64,000 nucleotides of DNA from Peptoniphilus rachelemmaiella (GTDB lineage: Bacteria > Bacillota > Clostridia > Tissierellales > Peptoniphilaceae). Every line of letters begins with the position of its first letter. The first letter of the stretch is position 1. This document shows, piece after piece, positions 51,810-58,965 of this stretch. Under the pieces are notes generated by a model. It was not told where the DNA came from. It ran no database searches and was given only the letters and a program-made list of their open reading frames with translations. The stretch is from positions 1-64,000 of the forward strand of contig NZ_CALPBW010000005.1 in the NCBI RefSeq assembly GCF_943169845.1, read 5' to 3'. The position numbers and the translations under genes are program-made.

Positions 51810-52024
51810 TCCTCATCATCCTCCCCGTTGTACAAATCGAGGGCATCGCCTATTCCCCGTATAGACTGCCCCAAAATCACGCAAAGGGACTGCACCCACG
51901 CAATAGGCCGCCCGGCCATCACCTGGTGCATCTCGTCTTCCGTTAGATCGGAAAAGCAGCGGTTCACCCATTTCCCGTCGCGTTCCACTCTGAAATACAC
52001 GCCGTCTAAGTTTCGTTGAATCAT
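51806..52024 (-). CDS. Hypothetical phage protein, 72 aa
   Basis: A 72-aa protein (NLDGVYFRVERDGKWVNRCFSDLTEDEMHQVMAG, SIRGIGDALDLYNGEDDEE) with an acidic end. Small proteins of this kind are common next to MazG-like genes in phages. Start and stop overlap both neighbours by four bases. Confidence 0.65.
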   Translation of the reverse strand: MIQRNLDGVYFRVERDGKWVNRCFSDLTEDEMHQVMAGRPIAWVQSLCVILGQSIRGIGDALDLYNGEDDEE

Positions 52025-52359
52025 GCCAAATCCTCCTCTTTTACGAAAACGCCGTCGATGGTCTTGCCCTTGCGGTCCTTGATTTTTTCATAGGCCATGG
52101 ATAAACACTCTTCCCAGTCGATCCCTAATTGCTTGGCCAGAATGACCAGAGTCACCAATACATCGCCGAATTCCATCTTCGTGTTGTCGAATTGTATATA
52201 GTATCCTCCGCCGCCAAAATTGATTTCCTCAAGATCCAGCATGGTCTTAAACTCGAAGACCTCTTCCATAAACTTCATGAACTGCTTGTCCGCGTTGGAA
52301 GGATCCACGATCCCCTTTTCTTCGCCCCACGCTTCCACTTTCTTAATCAATTCGTTCAT
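52021..52359 (-). CDS. MazG-like nucleotide pyrophosphohydrolase
   Basis: A 112-aa all-alpha NTP pyrophosphatase. The metal-binding ExxE...ExxD pattern is in FMKFMEEVFEFKTMLDLEE and KMEFGDVLVTLVILAKQLGID. Phage MazG proteins adjust the nucleotide pool or degrade ppGpp-like signals. RBS GGGAG precedes ATG 52359. Confidence 0.82.
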   Translation of the reverse strand: MNELIKKVEAWGEEKGIVDPSNADKQFMKFMEEVFEFKTMLDLEEINFGGGGYYIQFDNTKMEFGDVLVTLVILAKQLGIDWEECLSMAYEKIKDRKGKTIDGVFVKEEDLA

Positions 52360-52414
52360 CTTCGACTCCCTTCAATCTGTCGGGATTTCCGACATGTTTA
52401 TCTAGCCCTGTGTT

Positions 52415-52864
52415 TTATAATTTAGCCACTTCCAAACTTCCCTCGACATAGTCGGCATTGGTCAAGTCCGCACCGGTTAAGTCTGCGTCGGTTAAGTCTG
52501 TATCGCACAAGTCTACACCAGTTAGGTCGGCACCTCTCAAATCTGCGCCTATCATGCTTGCATATGCTAAATTTGTATTTGCCAAACAGGCATCTTTTAA
52601 ATTTGCCCAGCCTAAATTCGCACCGCTTAAATCTGCGCCTTTTAAATTTGCGCCGCTCAAATCTGCCTCTACTAAACAAGCGTCGCATAAGTCTGCATCT
52701 CTCAAGTCTGCACCGCTAAAAATGGCAAGCTCTAAAAAAGCACCTTTGAGGTTCGCTCCTCTTATATCTGCGTTTCTTAGATTCGCGCGGACGCCTTCTT
52801 TTTTGTGACTGCACAACCAATTTTCGTGCTCTCGCAATACTTCTCGCAGTTCATCTTTGTTCAT
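52415..52864 (-). CDS. Pentapeptide repeat protein
   Basis: A 149-aa protein with about 21 consecutive A(D/N)LxX pentapeptides in residues 27-140 (ADLSGANLKGADLSGANLGW). They build a right-handed quadrilateral beta-helix, which in some proteins mimics DNA and shields gyrase. A short helical N-terminus precedes it. In phages such proteins are accessory. The gene stands alone with 55- and 48-base gaps on either side. Confidence 0.88.
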   Translation of the reverse strand: MNKDELREVLREHENWLCSHKKEGVRANLRNADIRGANLKGAFLELAIFSGADLRDADLCDACLVEADLSGANLKGADLSGANLGWANLKDACLANTNLAYASMIGADLRGADLTGVDLCDTDLTDADLTGADLTNADYVEGSLEVAKL

Positions 52865-52912
52865 AATCTGCCCCGTTCTTCCAAGCCCGCATAAATCCTT
52901 AACAAACCTTAA

Positions 52913-53251
52913 CTACAACAGCTTCCCTTGCTCATATCCCAAGATTTCAAAAGCATCATCCACATTCCGCGCGATGCCGTATAGCACCTTCGCCGATACA
53001 TCCGACCGCATAAAATCAATCTGCGGCTGGGAAACCCTGCCCGATGCCGTCTTCACTTCGATGAAAAACATCTTGCCATCCGCTTTTCGGTAGCCGAAGA
53101 GATCCGGAAAACCCTCCGGCAGCGCCCGCACGAAACGCTTCCCGTCCGGACTTTTTAAAAGCCCGCTGGTCGCCACCCAACAGCGGCCCAGCCCGGTGCC
53201 GTTAATGGCATCGGCAATCTCTCGCTGAATCTTCCCTTCCTTGCCTCTCAA
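52913..53251 (-). CDS. VRR-NUC domain nuclease
   Basis: A PD-(D/E)xK-type nuclease of about 112 aa. The fold is clear in EGKIQREIADAINGTGLGRCWVATSG, GFPDLFGYRKADGKMFFIEVKTASGRVSQPQIDFM; the catalytic residues are the PD, E and K of FPDLF and FIEVK. VRR-NUC proteins in phages act on branched DNA. I prefer the TTG at 53251, which overlaps the upstream stop and has GGGAG upstream; a longer frame to 53281 lacks a binding site. Confidence 0.8.
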   Translation of the reverse strand: MRGKEGKIQREIADAINGTGLGRCWVATSGLLKSPDGKRFVRALPEGFPDLFGYRKADGKMFFIEVKTASGRVSQPQIDFMRSDVSAKVLYGIARNVDDAFEILGYEQGKLL

Positions 53252-53391
53252 AACACGCTCCCTTCCACATGCCGAATGCAATACAAATAGCCGCCTTCAA
53301 CCTCCACATAATAGCCTTTGCTGACAAGCGCCTTTACCAGCCTCACCCGCTCCTTAAAGCTGCGGTAAGGGATCATCAGAACTTGAACCAT
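53248..53391 (-). CDS. Small hypothetical phage protein, 47 aa
   Basis: A short frame between the helicase-loader gene and VRR-NUC. It encodes MVQVLMIPYRSFKERVRLVK and ends VEGGYLYCIRHVEGSVF. ATG 53391 is preceded by GGAGGT. Its stop overlaps the VRR-NUC TTG start. No function known; tight packing supports it as a real gene. Confidence 0.65.
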   Translation of the reverse strand: MVQVLMIPYRSFKERVRLVKALVSKGYYVEVEGGYLYCIRHVEGSVF

Positions 53392-53393
53392 CC

Positions 53394-53963
53394 CTACCTC
53401 CATGGACTTTGTTTTGCCACTTCCTCGAGCATATTTTCGATTTTCATTTTTTTACTTTCCAGTTCCTTCCCATGGCTTCGCAGATTCTCTGGCAATTGTG
53501 CCTCCCTACGTTCAATGGCGCTTGTGTTCTGATAGGCCATGCGAAAATTCGCCCGGTCCGCCATCGGATCTTCGCTCAAACAAAAGCTTTGAAAGCCTAA
53601 GCGGCGAATCACCTTCCCGGCGATCGGGTCTCGCTCTTCAATCCAAGCAATGGCCTCTGCTTCCCGATAGCCTCCAAAACGTGATATTGCCCGCTGCACC
53701 AGCCCGTAACCATACGAGAAATCACGAATCGCCACATCCTCTTCAGTGGCGAGTTCCCGAATCTCTGCAATGGTCGGCGCAAACTTGTTGGTCGCGATGT
53801 GCTTTGCCACAGCCTTTGTGAGAACATCAATGGGAATGTCTCCGAGCATCTTGAACCAGAATTCAATGGCCAATCGATTTTCAAAAAGGCCGGACTTCGG
53901 GTAGCTCTCTTTGATGCCCATAAACAAATTCGCATAGGCCTGCGGTATTTTATTCTCGTTCAT
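53394..53963 (-). CDS. Replicative helicase loader/inhibitor-like protein (G39P type)
   Basis: A 189-aa protein resembling phage helicase loaders of the G39P family. The N-terminal half has the pattern YANLFMGIKESYPKSG, AIEFWFKMLGDIPIDVLTKAVAKHIATNKFAPTIAEIREL. Such proteins hand DnaB to the origin bound by the initiator. It overlaps the initiator gene upstream by 14 bases. Confidence 0.78.
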   Translation of the reverse strand: MNENKIPQAYANLFMGIKESYPKSGLFENRLAIEFWFKMLGDIPIDVLTKAVAKHIATNKFAPTIAEIRELATEEDVAIRDFSYGYGLVQRAISRFGGYREAEAIAWIEERDPIAGKVIRRLGFQSFCLSEDPMADRANFRMAYQNTSAIERREAQLPENLRSHGKELESKKMKIENMLEEVAKQSPWR

Positions 53964-54744
53964 CCTGCATCATCTCCTCCAGTACCTGCCTTGTGCGCTC
54001 CGTCCCCGATGCCGGCCGAGGCCCATTCAACGGCGTGATGCTGCTCGCATCTAAAAAATCTTCATAACGCCCGTTAAAAAACGTCGACCCGTTCATAAAC
54101 GCAAGAGACGTAAACCCATTGGCGCGTTGATTCAGCACATCTTGCTTGTAGTTCTCCACTGCGCGCAAAATAGCATCTTCTCCGAGGTCTTGAATCGCCG
54201 CCTTGGCCTTCTTCGTTACGGCACTCTTGCCTTTTTTGTTGGGATAAGCCTGCCACGCGGTCTCGAAAAAAGAAACCGCCGCGGGGTTTGGTTTCGTTTC
54301 GTTTCGTCTCGTTTCGTTTTGTTTTGTTTCGTTTCGTTTAATGCTAGAGCTTTGCTTAGCATTTGCTAAGCATTTGCTAGACAATTGCTTCTTCGCCTTA
54401 CTAAGCCCGCCTTTTCTGCCGGCTTCAGCACGCTTTTTGGAGACGTCATCCTTATAGTCCATGTGTTCCAAAAAGCGGACCGAATAAAAAGATTCGTGAT
54501 CTTCCGTAAACTCAAACAAACCGAAATCTTCGACGATCGATTTTATAAACTCATTGCTCACCCGGAAGTCAAAAGCAATTAAATTGTAATTTGTGGAAAG
54601 CATGTAGTCTGTACTATCTAGGAGTCGCTCGAGGATAGCAAAGAAAACGCCGTAGCCCTCCATCCCATGCTTCATGCGCAATGCAAGGATCTTTTCGTCG
54701 TTCCTGGCATTGGAATAATGCGGGAAATATTGTGTTGTTGCCAT
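53950..54744 (-). CDS. Phage replication initiator with Lin1244/Lin1753 (DnaD-like) N-terminus
   Basis: A 264-aa origin-binding protein. Residues 1-95 match the Lin1244/Lin1753 winged-helix domain (YFPHYSNARNDEKILALRMKHGMEGYGVFFAILERLL). The middle is a charged linker with NET-K/R repeats (residues about 137-152). A C-terminal DnaD-like helical part (FETAWQAYPNKKGKSAVTKKAKAAI, ENYKQDVLNQRANGFTSLAFMNGSTFFNGRYEDFL) follows. Tandem DNA repeats lie inside the gene, as in lambda O. GGAGG precedes ATG 54744. Confidence 0.84.
   Translation of the reverse strand: MATTQYFPHYSNARNDEKILALRMKHGMEGYGVFFAILERLLDSTDYMLSTNYNLIAFDFRVSNEFIKSIVEDFGLFEFTEDHESFYSVRFLEHMDYKDDVSKKRAEAGRKGGLSKAKKQLSSKCLANAKQSSSIKRNETKQNETRRNETKPNPAAVSFFETAWQAYPNKKGKSAVTKKAKAAIQDLGEDAILRAVENYKQDVLNQRANGFTSLAFMNGSTFFNGRYEDFLDASSITPLNGPRPASGTERTRQVLEEMMQDERE
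54286..54394. repeat. Iteron cluster inside the initiator gene, candidate phage replication origin
   Basis: On the plus strand, eleven 5-bp units close to GTTTC fill 54286-54340 without gap. After ten bases come TTTGCTTAGCA (54351-54361), TTTGCTAAGCA (54362-54372) and TTTGCTAGACA (54373-54383), then a partial unit. Neither period is a multiple of three, so protein repetition does not explain them. Tandem iterons within the gene of the initiator are the plan of lambdoid and several Gram-positive phage origins. Confidence 0.65.
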
Positions 54745-54835
54745 ACTACCTCCATCACTGTAGGCATACCAAGAACCGATTCGGCGCTAGATATGCGTAC
54801 AAAAGGCATGGCAAGGGGCCTATGCCCCTCACCGA

Positions 54836-55552
54836 TTATTTATTGGCTGCTTCTGCCTCTACTTCCTGACAAATCTTTTCGTAATCCGTCTTCTTGATCT
54901 CGTCACTGTGGCCATAGCCGTACTTACTCATCACCGACTTACACAACTCAGCATCGCCCTTGGCAATAGCATAGAGCCGCTTCGCCTGCGCTTGGGAAAT
55001 CGTGCCGTCGCGGTCTGTATAGACCTTTTGTTGATTCGTGTACTGATTCCCGGATAAATCCATATCCTCAATGTCTTGTGTAAAGACGTCGCTCAGAGAG
55101 CCTACCAATAATGCTGCATCCACCATGGCACGCTTCTTGGCCATCTTCAGCACCGTGTTGTCCATGGTATAAGGATCCTGCTTAATGTATTTTCGTTCGC
55201 GCGTGTTGCAGCTGCCGAAGCCTTCCGTCATGACCTCGCCGTTCTTTTTCAACCGGCATGCCACCTGATACTGGAAGAAACCCGTATCGAAATCCCGTGT
55301 CGAATCCAGAATTTCAAATTCACTGGTCAGGCCCAAGAGCATAATCAGCTTTTCCGCGCCAGGCTTAAGAAGCGTCGGCTTCCCCGTGCCGGGGATCACG
55401 CCGAAATCGTGATTTTGTGTAAATTGACTTTGCACCAACGTCTGAAACTGCTTGATCTTTTGAATACTGCCTTGGATCGACTGCAAATTCGTCGATTCAA
55501 TCAAAGACAGGGCATTTACCTCTTGCACTTGCATTTCATTCACATTCGACAT
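54836..55552 (-). CDS. Phage recombination/annealing-type protein (function unproven)
   Basis: A 238-aa protein conserved in phages of low-GC hosts, with IKQFQTLVQSQFTQNHDFGVIPGTGKPTLLKPGAEKLIMLLGL and GEVMTEGFGSCNTRERKYIKQDPY. Its place with Gp157 and SSB is that of a single-strand annealing protein (RecT/Erf/Sak slot), but I cannot place it in one of those families with certainty. I start at ATG 55552 behind GAGGAGGT. A 92-base gap (54745-54835) with a GGGGC hairpin at 54813-54828 separates it from the initiator. Confidence 0.65.
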   Translation of the reverse strand: MSNVNEMQVQEVNALSLIESTNLQSIQGSIQKIKQFQTLVQSQFTQNHDFGVIPGTGKPTLLKPGAEKLIMLLGLTSEFEILDSTRDFDTGFFQYQVACRLKKNGEVMTEGFGSCNTRERKYIKQDPYTMDNTVLKMAKKRAMVDAALLVGSLSDVFTQDIEDMDLSGNQYTNQQKVYTDRDGTISQAQAKRLYAIAKGDAELCKSVMSKYGYGHSDEIKKTDYEKICQEVEAEAANK

Positions 55553-55730
55553 AACGAACCTCCTCACTTAAATTTTCCACTTTCCCGGCGATGACCCGGT
55601 CCAAGAGCTCCCAATTGTCGTAGACATAAGCCGCCAATCGACGCGTGAAAAGCTTGCTTAAATCCGTGTCCTCTTCAAAAAATGTCTGCAAAGCGGCGAT
55701 TTTAATCTTCCGGTCTAACTTCAAATCCAT
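55536..55730 (-). CDS. Hypothetical phage early protein, 64 aa
   Basis: A helical 64-aa protein (DLKLDRKIKIAALQTFFEEDTDLSKLFTRRLAAYVYDNWELLD). GGAGG precedes ATG 55730. It overlaps the annealing-type gene by 17 bases. No family recognised. Confidence 0.6.
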   Translation of the reverse strand: MDLKLDRKIKIAALQTFFEEDTDLSKLFTRRLAAYVYDNWELLDRVIAGKVENLSEEVRYVECE

Positions 55731-55739
55731 GTTTGCCTC

Positions 55740-56207
55740 CTATCTAAGCCGCAGCGACTTCGTGCGTACCAGCTCTACGCCTTCCGTCAGCTCCCCGGCC
55801 TCAATGGCCTTCTTGATCTCCGTCTTCATGGGCTTGCGTTCGATCTTCCAGTAAGCATCGGGGATAAGATCTTCATTGAGAATGTTGACGCTCGGCGCGT
55901 TCGCCTGAATGCTCCACTTAAAGATCCCCGAAGTGACCTTGTCCTTGCCCATGGCTTCCAGATTCTGTTGCACATAGCCCTTAATATCCGCGATGCGATT
56001 TTTTACCGCCGTCTTCCGGGCTCTCAGCCGCTTTTCCTCTGCTTCAAGTGCCTCCGCTTCCGCTTCCAGATTGCGAATCACCTTCGCCGTGGATTCCAAC
56101 TTTTCTTCAAGGGCTGCTTCCACACCATCCATGGCTGCCGCAACGGCCACCTCGTCGTCGATGTTCTCGAGATTCTCATAAATCTCAGTAATATCGTAAA
56201 GCCTCAT
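55740..56207 (-). CDS. Siphovirus Gp157-family protein
   Basis: A 155-aa coiled-coil protein of the Gp157 family (RLYDITEIYENLENI; ESTAKVIRNLEAEAEALEAEEKRLRARKTAVKNRIADIKGYVQQNLEAMGKDKV; KFEIIDP-like end ...IEAGELTEGVELVRTKSLRLR). It is a standard marker of the early recombination module; one member was linked to phage resistance when expressed. I start at ATG 56207 with GAGGAGGG. It overlaps the upstream gene by four bases. Confidence 0.85.
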   Translation of the reverse strand: MRLYDITEIYENLENIDDEVAVAAAMDGVEAALEEKLESTAKVIRNLEAEAEALEAEEKRLRARKTAVKNRIADIKGYVQQNLEAMGKDKVTSGIFKWSIQANAPSVNILNEDLIPDAYWKIERKPMKTEIKKAIEAGELTEGVELVRTKSLRLR

Positions 56208-56386
56208 TTCACGCCCTCCTCTTCCATCAACTGCCGGCACAAGTTGTTAATCTCGACTAAAAGCACCGGCTTCTTTTCTTTCGCCGCCTCACCGATGCGA
56301 ATATTGATTTCGCATCGATTTAATTCCTCCAATTTTCCTTCCAACATTTCCCCGATTGTCGAGGGTTCAACGTCTTCGTAATACAT
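56204..56386 (-). CDS. Hypothetical phage early protein, 60 aa
   Basis: A small acidic helical protein (GEMLEGKLEELNRCEINIRIGEAAKEKKPVLLVEINNLCRQL). AAAGGAGATC precedes ATG 56386. It overlaps Gp157 by four bases. No function can be given. Confidence 0.6.
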   Translation of the reverse strand: MYYEDVEPSTIGEMLEGKLEELNRCEINIRIGEAAKEKKPVLLVEINNLCRQLMEEEGVK

Positions 56387-56417
56387 TTTGATCTCCTTTG
56401 TGTTATACTAATGGTGG

Positions 56418-57002
56418 TTATTGAATGATCTCGCTTGGACACCTGTCCGGCGAGATTTTTTCATTTACGCGCGTCGTCTCTCGGCACAAATCATTCTTTA
56501 GCACCGAAGACCTCAACCCGCGCTCATCCTCAAACAAATAATAATGGGTGTATTCACCGATGACCTTCCCGGAAACGAAGTTCTTGTTATGTCTAGTTCC
56601 ATTCATTTTGTTGTAGGTCACGAAATACCACTTTCCTATTTCCAACGCCCGCAGCGTTCCGCCTATATTTTTCGGCTTCGGCGCATCCCAATACATGCCC
56701 GTGTCTTCACCTGCAATTAAAGGCCTCATGTCTTCGCTGCATCGTGCCACGATGGGCTGCCGTTGACTACACCGTGCCGCGACAGGTTGCTGTTGACGCC
56801 ACTTGGGCAAAGCATCAAATGCTGCTTCAATCTTTTCTGCCACTGGACCGATTACATACTCCCTTTTCCGCGAGTAAATAAGCTGCACCGTTTCATCGGC
56901 GATGCCGACCACATCGGCCACAACCTCGGTAGGTCCGTGGTGCTTAAGCAGCGCGATCACCTTCGGGCGAATGTCCGCCAGCGACTTCCATTGACTATTC
57001 AT
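56418..57002 (-). CDS. Hypothetical phage protein with helix-turn-helix-like start, 194 aa
   Basis: The N-terminal part (SLADIRPKVIALLKHHGPTEVVADVVGIADETVQLIYSRKREYV) looks like an HTH, followed by a linker with a repeated QPxxARCS unit (QQPVAARCSQRQPIVARCSE). The C-terminal half is beta-rich (GKWYFVTYNKMNGTRHNKNFVSGKVIGEYTHYYLF). A DNA-binding early regulator is possible. TAGGAGGAAGC precedes ATG 57002. Confidence 0.55.
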   Translation of the reverse strand: MNSQWKSLADIRPKVIALLKHHGPTEVVADVVGIADETVQLIYSRKREYVIGPVAEKIEAAFDALPKWRQQQPVAARCSQRQPIVARCSEDMRPLIAGEDTGMYWDAPKPKNIGGTLRALEIGKWYFVTYNKMNGTRHNKNFVSGKVIGEYTHYYLFEDERGLRSSVLKNDLCRETTRVNEKISPDRCPSEIIQ

Positions 57003-57010
57003 GCTTCCTC

Positions 57011-57226
57011 CTAATAGGGGTACTGGCCGCGTTCCTTACTGTAAGCCACCGCCCACGCCGCTTTATTGTTAAGCTGCGTCACACAGGCACTTTCCGCCAA
57101 CTCATCACAAGCAACGGCCAACATAAAGCTCACCAGCGCCACCAAGCCGATAATGGCCAAGAACGCCATGGTCCTGCGCCGTATATACTTCGCGTCGTTA
57201 TACATCACACACGCTCTTCGTTTCAT
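57011..57226 (-). CDS. Small membrane protein in the phage early region, 71 aa
   Basis: A 71-aa protein with one hydrophobic helix (MAFLAIIGLVALVSFMLAVACDELA) after a basic N-terminus. Its ATG overlaps the stop of the upstream excisionase-like gene (ATGA). Possibly a lysogeny or exclusion accessory protein; no family recognised. Confidence 0.55.
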   Translation of the reverse strand: MKRRACVMYNDAKYIRRRTMAFLAIIGLVALVSFMLAVACDELAESACVTQLNNKAAWAVAYSKERGQYPY

Positions 57227-57417
57227 TCCTTCACACGCTCCCTTCCGCGAAACAAATACGCCTCAAACGCACTGCGCTCAACCAAAAACTTGCCACCGCT
57301 TCCACCCGTCAACACTGGGCAATCCGCATTGTGTAAAATGCGATAAGCATCATGCTTCTTCAAATGGTAGTCAGCCATAATCGTCTTCGCATCAATAATT
57401 TCAGGCCGTCGACTCAT
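57223..57417 (-). CDS. Excisionase-like MerR/HTH_17 DNA-binding protein
   Basis: A 64-aa protein with the sequence DAKTIMADYHLKKHDAYRILHNADCPVLTGGSGGKFLVERSAFEAYLFRGRER, the compact winged helix-turn-helix of excisionases and phage DNA-binding adaptors. I start at ATG 57417 with GAGGGGG upstream. It overlaps the membrane-protein gene by four bases. Confidence 0.72.
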   Translation of the reverse strand: MSRRPEIIDAKTIMADYHLKKHDAYRILHNADCPVLTGGSGGKFLVERSAFEAYLFRGRERVKE

Positions 57418-57430
57418 ACAAGCCCCCTCT

Positions 57431-57910
57431 CTAAACATTCTTTTCTATCCATAGCCGAAGCTCCTTGGCCGCCTTAGCAATGGCCTCCAAATGCTCCAAA
57501 ATTTGTTCCAACGCCTCTTCCTCATCTGCACTGACGACACCGTCGGCCACGATCTCGATCAAGGAATCCTTTACCGACTCCACATCCTTCAAGCTCGAAA
57601 GCGTCTGAATCGCGATGCGATCAATCCCATTCAGGGAAAGCTCCGCCACCGTTTCAAGGCCGATTGGGCATTCATTCGAACAGAAGAAATTTAAAAGCTC
57701 CGGCGCACGATACAAATCCGCCATCATAAGCACCAAATCCGGCTGCGGATGGCATCGTGTCCCCAGCTCATAATTTGCAATCGTCGACGGATGTACCCCC
57801 AGCGCCTCAGCCGCACCTTCACGACTTTTTAAGGCATCGTTGTACGCCGCCGCATCCATACGCGCCCTGTAAAACGGGTTTTCCTGCGTACGCTTGTGAC
57901 AACCACCCAT
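57431..57910 (-). CDS. XRE-type phage regulator
   Basis: A 159-aa protein with a Cro/CI-type helix-turn-helix near residues 27-65 (DALKSREGAAEALGVHPSTIANYELGTRCHPQPDLVLMMADLY) and a helical C-terminal half. ATG 57910 has AGGAGG upstream. It is divergent to the DUF2513 gene with a 48-base gap that holds a promoter. A role in early gene control is likely. Confidence 0.72.
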   Translation of the reverse strand: MGGCHKRTQENPFYRARMDAAAYNDALKSREGAAEALGVHPSTIANYELGTRCHPQPDLVLMMADLYRAPELLNFFCSNECPIGLETVAELSLNGIDRIAIQTLSSLKDVESVKDSLIEIVADGVVSADEEEALEQILEHLEAIAKAAKELRLWIEKNV

Positions 57911-57927
57911 CACTCACCTCCTTTATT

Positions 57928-57936
57928 TGCTATAAT
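57928..57936 (+). promoter_or_regulatory. Extended -10 promoter of the DUF2513 gene
   Basis: TGCTATAAT (TG at 57928-57929, TATAAT at 57931-57936) precedes AAAGGAG and a GTG start at 57959. The -35 region is weak. It faces away from the XRE regulator gene. Confidence 0.55.
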
Positions 57937-57958
57937 CACCTCGAAAGGAGATGTTAAC

Positions 57959-58321
57959 GTGAAACTAAATCCCGATAACGTTAGAAACCTACTTCTCCAT
58001 TTAGAGGAGAATCTTGATTTCGACAAAGCCATCCATCTACAAACCGGAGATACCGACCCCGACACCCTTTACACCGCTACAAAACTAATAGAAGCAGGCT
58101 ATCTCAAAGGTTCAGTCAGCCACTTTATCGGCGGAGGGTGCTTAATCATCATTCAGTCAATTACCTGGGACGGCCATCAGTTTTTAGATAATATTCGCCC
58201 CAAAACCAGCTGGGAAAAGACCAAAAGCCTATCAAAACAAATTGGCGGGGCATCTTTAGATATACTTAGCAAGATTGCAGTCAAAGTAACGACAGACCTG
58301 ATCAATGGTCAACTTGAATAG
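57959..58321 (+). CDS. DUF2513 phage protein
   Basis: A 120-aa protein of the DUF2513 family (KLNPDNVRNLLLHLEENLDFDKAIHL, then ATKLIEAGYLKGSV and TWDGHQFLDNIRPKTSWEKTK). Function unknown; members occur in phages and mobile elements. The GTG at 57959 has a strong AAAGGAG nine bases upstream, better than the ATG 21 codons earlier. It is on the plus strand between minus-strand early genes and its 3' end overlaps the 55-aa gene by 20 bases. Confidence 0.85.
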   Translation: MKLNPDNVRNLLLHLEENLDFDKAIHLQTGDTDPDTLYTATKLIEAGYLKGSVSHFIGGGCLIIIQSITWDGHQFLDNIRPKTSWEKTKSLSKQIGGASLDILSKIAVKVTTDLINGQLE

Positions 58322-58469
58322 AAACTTTTGACTTCGGTATTGTTAGCTCTAAACGTAAACGGAGAATATCCGAATCAGACGATAAAGAATAACTTGAAAC
58401 ATTTTCAATTTCTTTGTCGTCTATTTTTATACTGAAAACCTCGCTCGTATCTGTAATTGATAAATTCAT
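58302..58469 (-). CDS. Small hypothetical phage protein, 55 aa
   Basis: A short frame beginning MNLSITDTSEVFSIKIDDK, then EIENVSSYSLSSDSDILRLR and LELTIPKSKVSIQVDH. A very strong GGAAGGAGGAG precedes ATG 58469. It converges on DUF2513 with overlapping 3' ends. It could be the second gene of the Cro-side transcript. Confidence 0.65.
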   Translation of the reverse strand: MNLSITDTSEVFSIKIDDKEIENVSSYSLSSDSDILRLRLELTIPKSKVSIQVDH

Positions 58470-58585
58470 CACTCACTCCTCCTTCCTTGCAACTCCATTC
58501 CGTACATCCGGCCTTCCCTGCAACCACGTGCTATAGAGGAAGCGACGTGATTGACGTAGTATATAGGTAGAACGGAAAGGCGCTA

Positions 58586-58600
58586 TACAAGTTATTTGTA
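58586..58600. promoter_or_regulatory. Distal operator copy (O5)
   Basis: TACAA at 58586-58590 and TTGTA at 58596-58600 with a 5-base centre match the operator consensus of the switch region. It covers the stop codon of the Cro-like gene and lies upstream of the 55-aa gene. Confidence 0.6.
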
Positions 58601-58807
58601 CTCTTCAGGCAAAAAAATTTCATTGATTTCAACATCAAATAGCTTTGAAAGCTTTATCGCCTTCTTTAGGTCAATATTATTTCCATTTCTCTCGAGTTCT
58701 GAATAGCCTGAAACTCCGCTATATCCAAGATAATCGGCCATGAATTGCTGAGTGTATCCTTTTTCTACTCGAAGGTTCTTTAACCGATTTTGTAATTTAA
58801 CTTCCAT
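58592..58807 (-). CDS. Cro-like XRE regulator
   Basis: A 71-aa protein that is almost wholly an XRE helix-turn-helix (RLKNLRVEKGYTQQFMADYLGYSGVSGYSELERNGNNIDLKKAIKLSKLF). It is the first gene from the leftward promoter, divergent from the CI-like repressor. The leader has TTGGAGGTG before ATG 58807. An operator copy covers its stop codon. By position it plays the Cro part in the switch. Confidence 0.82.
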   Translation of the reverse strand: MEVKLQNRLKNLRVEKGYTQQFMADYLGYSGVSGYSELERNGNNIDLKKAIKLSKLFDVEINEIFLPEEYK

Positions 58808-58832
58808 AATTCACCTCCAAGCGCCTTCGAAT

Positions 58833-58902
58833 TACAACTATCTTGTATTTATGGTATTACATGTTACTTGTACTGTCAAGGCATTTTTACAATATTCTTG
58901 TA
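58833..58902. promoter_or_regulatory. Operator cluster O1, O2, O3 of the lysogeny switch
   Basis: Three copies of TACAA-N5-TTGTA: O1 58833-58847 (exact), O2 58858-58872 (TACAT left arm, one change), O3 58888-58902 (exact). Centre spacings are 25 and 30 bp. O2 lies in the spacer of the leftward promoter, O1 downstream of its -10, O3 upstream of its -35. Confidence 0.82.
58851..58879 (-). promoter_or_regulatory. Leftward early promoter (PR-type)
   Basis: On the minus strand TTGACA (58879-58874) and TACCAT (58856-58851) are separated by 17 bp. Operator O2 fills the spacer, so repressor binding would block RNA polymerase. The promoter drives the Cro-like gene and probably the early genes beyond. 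Confidence 0.75.
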
Positions 58903-58917
58903 TTTCTTACAGAATGT

Positions 58918-58955
58918 TTGAAATTCATCCGTCAATCGAATACAATTTATTTGTA
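58918..58955 (+). promoter_or_regulatory. Repressor promoter (PRM-type) with operator O4
   Basis: TTGAAA (58918-58923) and TACAAT (58941-58946) are 17 bp apart on the plus strand. Operator O4 (58941-58955) begins in the -10 hexamer, so bound protein would shut the promoter: autoregulation of the repressor or repression by the Cro-like protein. AGGAGGAG and the repressor ATG follow. Confidence 0.75.
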
Positions 58956-58965
58956 GGAGGAGATT

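Noticed and set aside
52458-52808. Plus-strand frame of 116 aa with repeated KSAPLK units over the pentapeptide gene
   Set aside because: The repetition is the antisense image of the pentapeptide repeats; there is no start signal.
54351-54394. CRISPR-like array from short repeats in the initiator gene
   Set aside because: Units are 11 bp and contiguous, with no spacers, and lie in a coding sequence. Iterons fit better. No CRISPR array was seen in the window.
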